Assembly: GCF_019139675.1 (NCBI RefSeq)
Contig: NZ_CP077077.1
Span: 310,001-374,000, forward strand
Direction: 5' to 3'
DNA from: Pseudomonas maumuensis
GTDB lineage: Bacteria; Pseudomonadota; Gammaproteobacteria; Pseudomonadales; Pseudomonadaceae
DNA length: 64,000 nucleotides
Shown here: positions 62,972 through 64,000 of the stretch, one piece after another
Layout: each line of letters opens with the position of its first letter
Numbering within the stretch: position 1 is the first letter of the stretch
Made by a program: the position numbers and the translations under genes
The notes under the pieces: generated by a model
Database searches by the model: none
Told to the model about the DNA's origin: nothing
What the model saw: the letters and a program-made list of their open reading frames with translations, nothing else

Positions 62972-64000
62972 ATGTCTGGTAACCGTGGAGTGGTGTATCT
63001 CGGCGCGGGCAAGGTCGAGGTGCAGAAGATCGACTACCCCAAGATGCAGGACCCGCGCGGCAAGAAGATCGAGCACGGTGTCATCCTCAAGGTGGTCTCC
63101 ACCAATATCTGCGGCTCCGACCAGCACATGGTCCGTGGCCGCACCACCGCCCAGGTCGGCCTGGTACTGGGCCACGAAATCACCGGTGAAATCGTCGAGA
63201 TGGGGCGTGACGTCGAACGCCTGAAGATCGGCGACCTGGTGTCGGTGCCGTTCAACGTCGCCTGCGGCCGTTGCCGTTCGTGCAAAGAGATGCACACCGG
63301 TGTCTGCCTTACCGTCAACCCGGCCCGCGCCGGCGGCGCCTACGGCTATGTCGACATGGGCGACTGGACCGGCGGCCAGGCCGAATACGTGCTGGTGCCG
63401 TACGCCGACTTCAACCTGCTGAAACTGCCGGACCGCGACAAGGCCATGGAGAAGATCCGCGACCTGACCTGCCTGTCCGACATCCTCCCTACCGGTTACC
63501 ACGGCGCCGTCACCGCAGGCGTTGGCCCAGGCAGCACCGTGTACGTCGCGGGAGCCGGCCCGGTCGGCCTGGCCGCCGCAGCGTCCGCCCGCCTGCTGGG
63601 CGCCGCCTGCGTGATCGTCGGCGACCTCAACCCGCTGCGCCTGGCCCACGCCAAGTCCCAGGGCTTCGAGGTGGTCGACCTGTCCAAGGACACCCCGCTG
63701 CACGAGCAGATCATCGATATCCTCGGCGAGCCGGAAGTGGACTGCGCGGTGGATGCCGTTGGCTTCGAGGCCCGTGGCCATGGCCATGAAGGCGCCAAGC
63801 ACGAAGCACCGGCCACCGTGCTCAACTCGCTGATGCAAGTGACTCGGGTCGCCGGCAAGATCGGTATCCCGGGCCTGTACGTGACCGAAGACCCGGGCGC
63901 GGTGGATGCCGCCGCCAAGATCGGCGCACTGAGCATCCGCTTCGGCCTCGGCTGGGCCAAGTCACACAGCTTCCACACCGGGCAGACCCCGACTATGAAG
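62972..64000 (+). CDS. fdhA: Glutathione-independent formaldehyde dehydrogenase (3' end outside window)
   Basis: 343 codons are visible of an expected 399 or so. It is a zinc alcohol dehydrogenase superfamily member with the catalytic Cys47 in NICGSDQHMV and the structural-zinc Cys set CGRCRSCKEMHTGVC. The Rossmann loop VYVAGAGPVGLAAAASARLL and the long inserted loop typical of P. putida formaldehyde dehydrogenase are also seen. It oxidises formaldehyde from betaine, dimethylglycine and sarcosine demethylation to formate with tightly bound NAD. GAGG precedes the ATG. Confidence 0.95.
   Translation, partial: MSGNRGVVYLGAGKVEVQKIDYPKMQDPRGKKIEHGVILKVVSTNICGSDQHMVRGRTTAQVGLVLGHEITGEIVEMGRDVERLKIGDLVSVPFNVACGRCRSCKEMHTGVCLTVNPARAGGAYGYVDMGDWTGGQAEYVLVPYADFNLLKLPDRDKAMEKIRDLTCLSDILPTGYHGAVTAGVGPGSTVYVAGAGPVGLAAAASARLLGAACVIVGDLNPLRLAHAKSQGFEVVDLSKDTPLHEQIIDILGEPEVDCAVDAVGFEARGHGHEGAKHEAPATVLNSLMQVTRVAGKIGIPGLYVTEDPGAVDAAAKIGALSIRFGLGWAKSHSFHTGQTPTMK

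Overview
The window is chromosomal DNA of a Pseudomonas of the P. putida group. The evidence is high-GC codon use, many P. putida-type REP elements, and a gene order that I recall from P. putida chromosomes. That order runs from a polar amino acid ABC system, gabP, ppk2, tRNA-Phe, yggX-mutY and his genes, through cbcXWV, sdaB, gbdR, the carnitine genes, the dgc operon and gbcAB, to ltaE, glyA, soxBDAG, purU and fdhA. Most of it is one metabolic district for quaternary amines and one-carbon units.

Layout. 1-5 kb: tail of an SMR efflux gene, a methyltransferase, and a four-gene ABC importer for basic amino acids. 5-14.3 kb: GABA-type permease, small hypothetical, polyphosphate kinase 2, tRNA-Phe(GAA), yggX-mutY-asmA-like, an OFA-type MFS transporter. 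14.5-17.5 kb: hisB-hisH-DUF2164-hisA-hisF. 17.7-24 kb: cbcXWV (choline/betaine/carnitine uptake), serine dehydratase, and the AraC/GATase regulator gbdR. 24-26.7 kb: a small accessory insert with AT-richer codon use, holding a candidate sRNA and two lipoproteins; one is a metzincin-like protein with a broken zinc motif. 26.8-31.3 kb: carnitine catabolism caiX-cdhC-cdhA-cdhB with divergent cdhR. 31.3-39.8 kb: an LprI-like protein, then the dgc operon (dipeptidase-like, DUF5943, dgcA, dgcB, etfA, etfB). 39.8-49.1 kb: an accessory patch wrapped around gbcA/gbcB, with four short orphan Rhs-core genes (one split at a G9 tract), an IS5-family element and an IS481-family element. 49.1-53.7 kb: two chemoreceptors flanking a TIGR02449/zapA-like pair. 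53.8-64 kb: threonine aldolase, then glyA-soxBDAG-purU-fdhA.

How it fits together. Carnitine (CaiX plus the Cbc core) is oxidised and cleaved by CdhA/C/B to betaine. Choline-derived or imported betaine is demethylated by GbcAB to dimethylglycine, by DgcAB with its ETF to sarcosine, and by SoxBDAG to glycine. Released one-carbon units are handled by FdhA (formaldehyde), PurU (formyl-THF) and GlyA (glycine/serine), and serine goes to pyruvate through SdaB. GbdR and CdhR are the expected activators.

The most unusual content is the orphan Rhs set. Three of the four genes share a 19-bp leader, two with an upstream TGTGGATAA box at almost identical spacing, and the fourth is out of frame at a poly-G tract. 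Also notable are the pseudo-metzincin lipoprotein, a terminator-ended sRNA candidate, 21-bp-phased repeats in the cbcX/sdaB intergenic region, and two dgc-operon proteins (dipeptidase-like and DgcA) that lack expected metal-binding residues.
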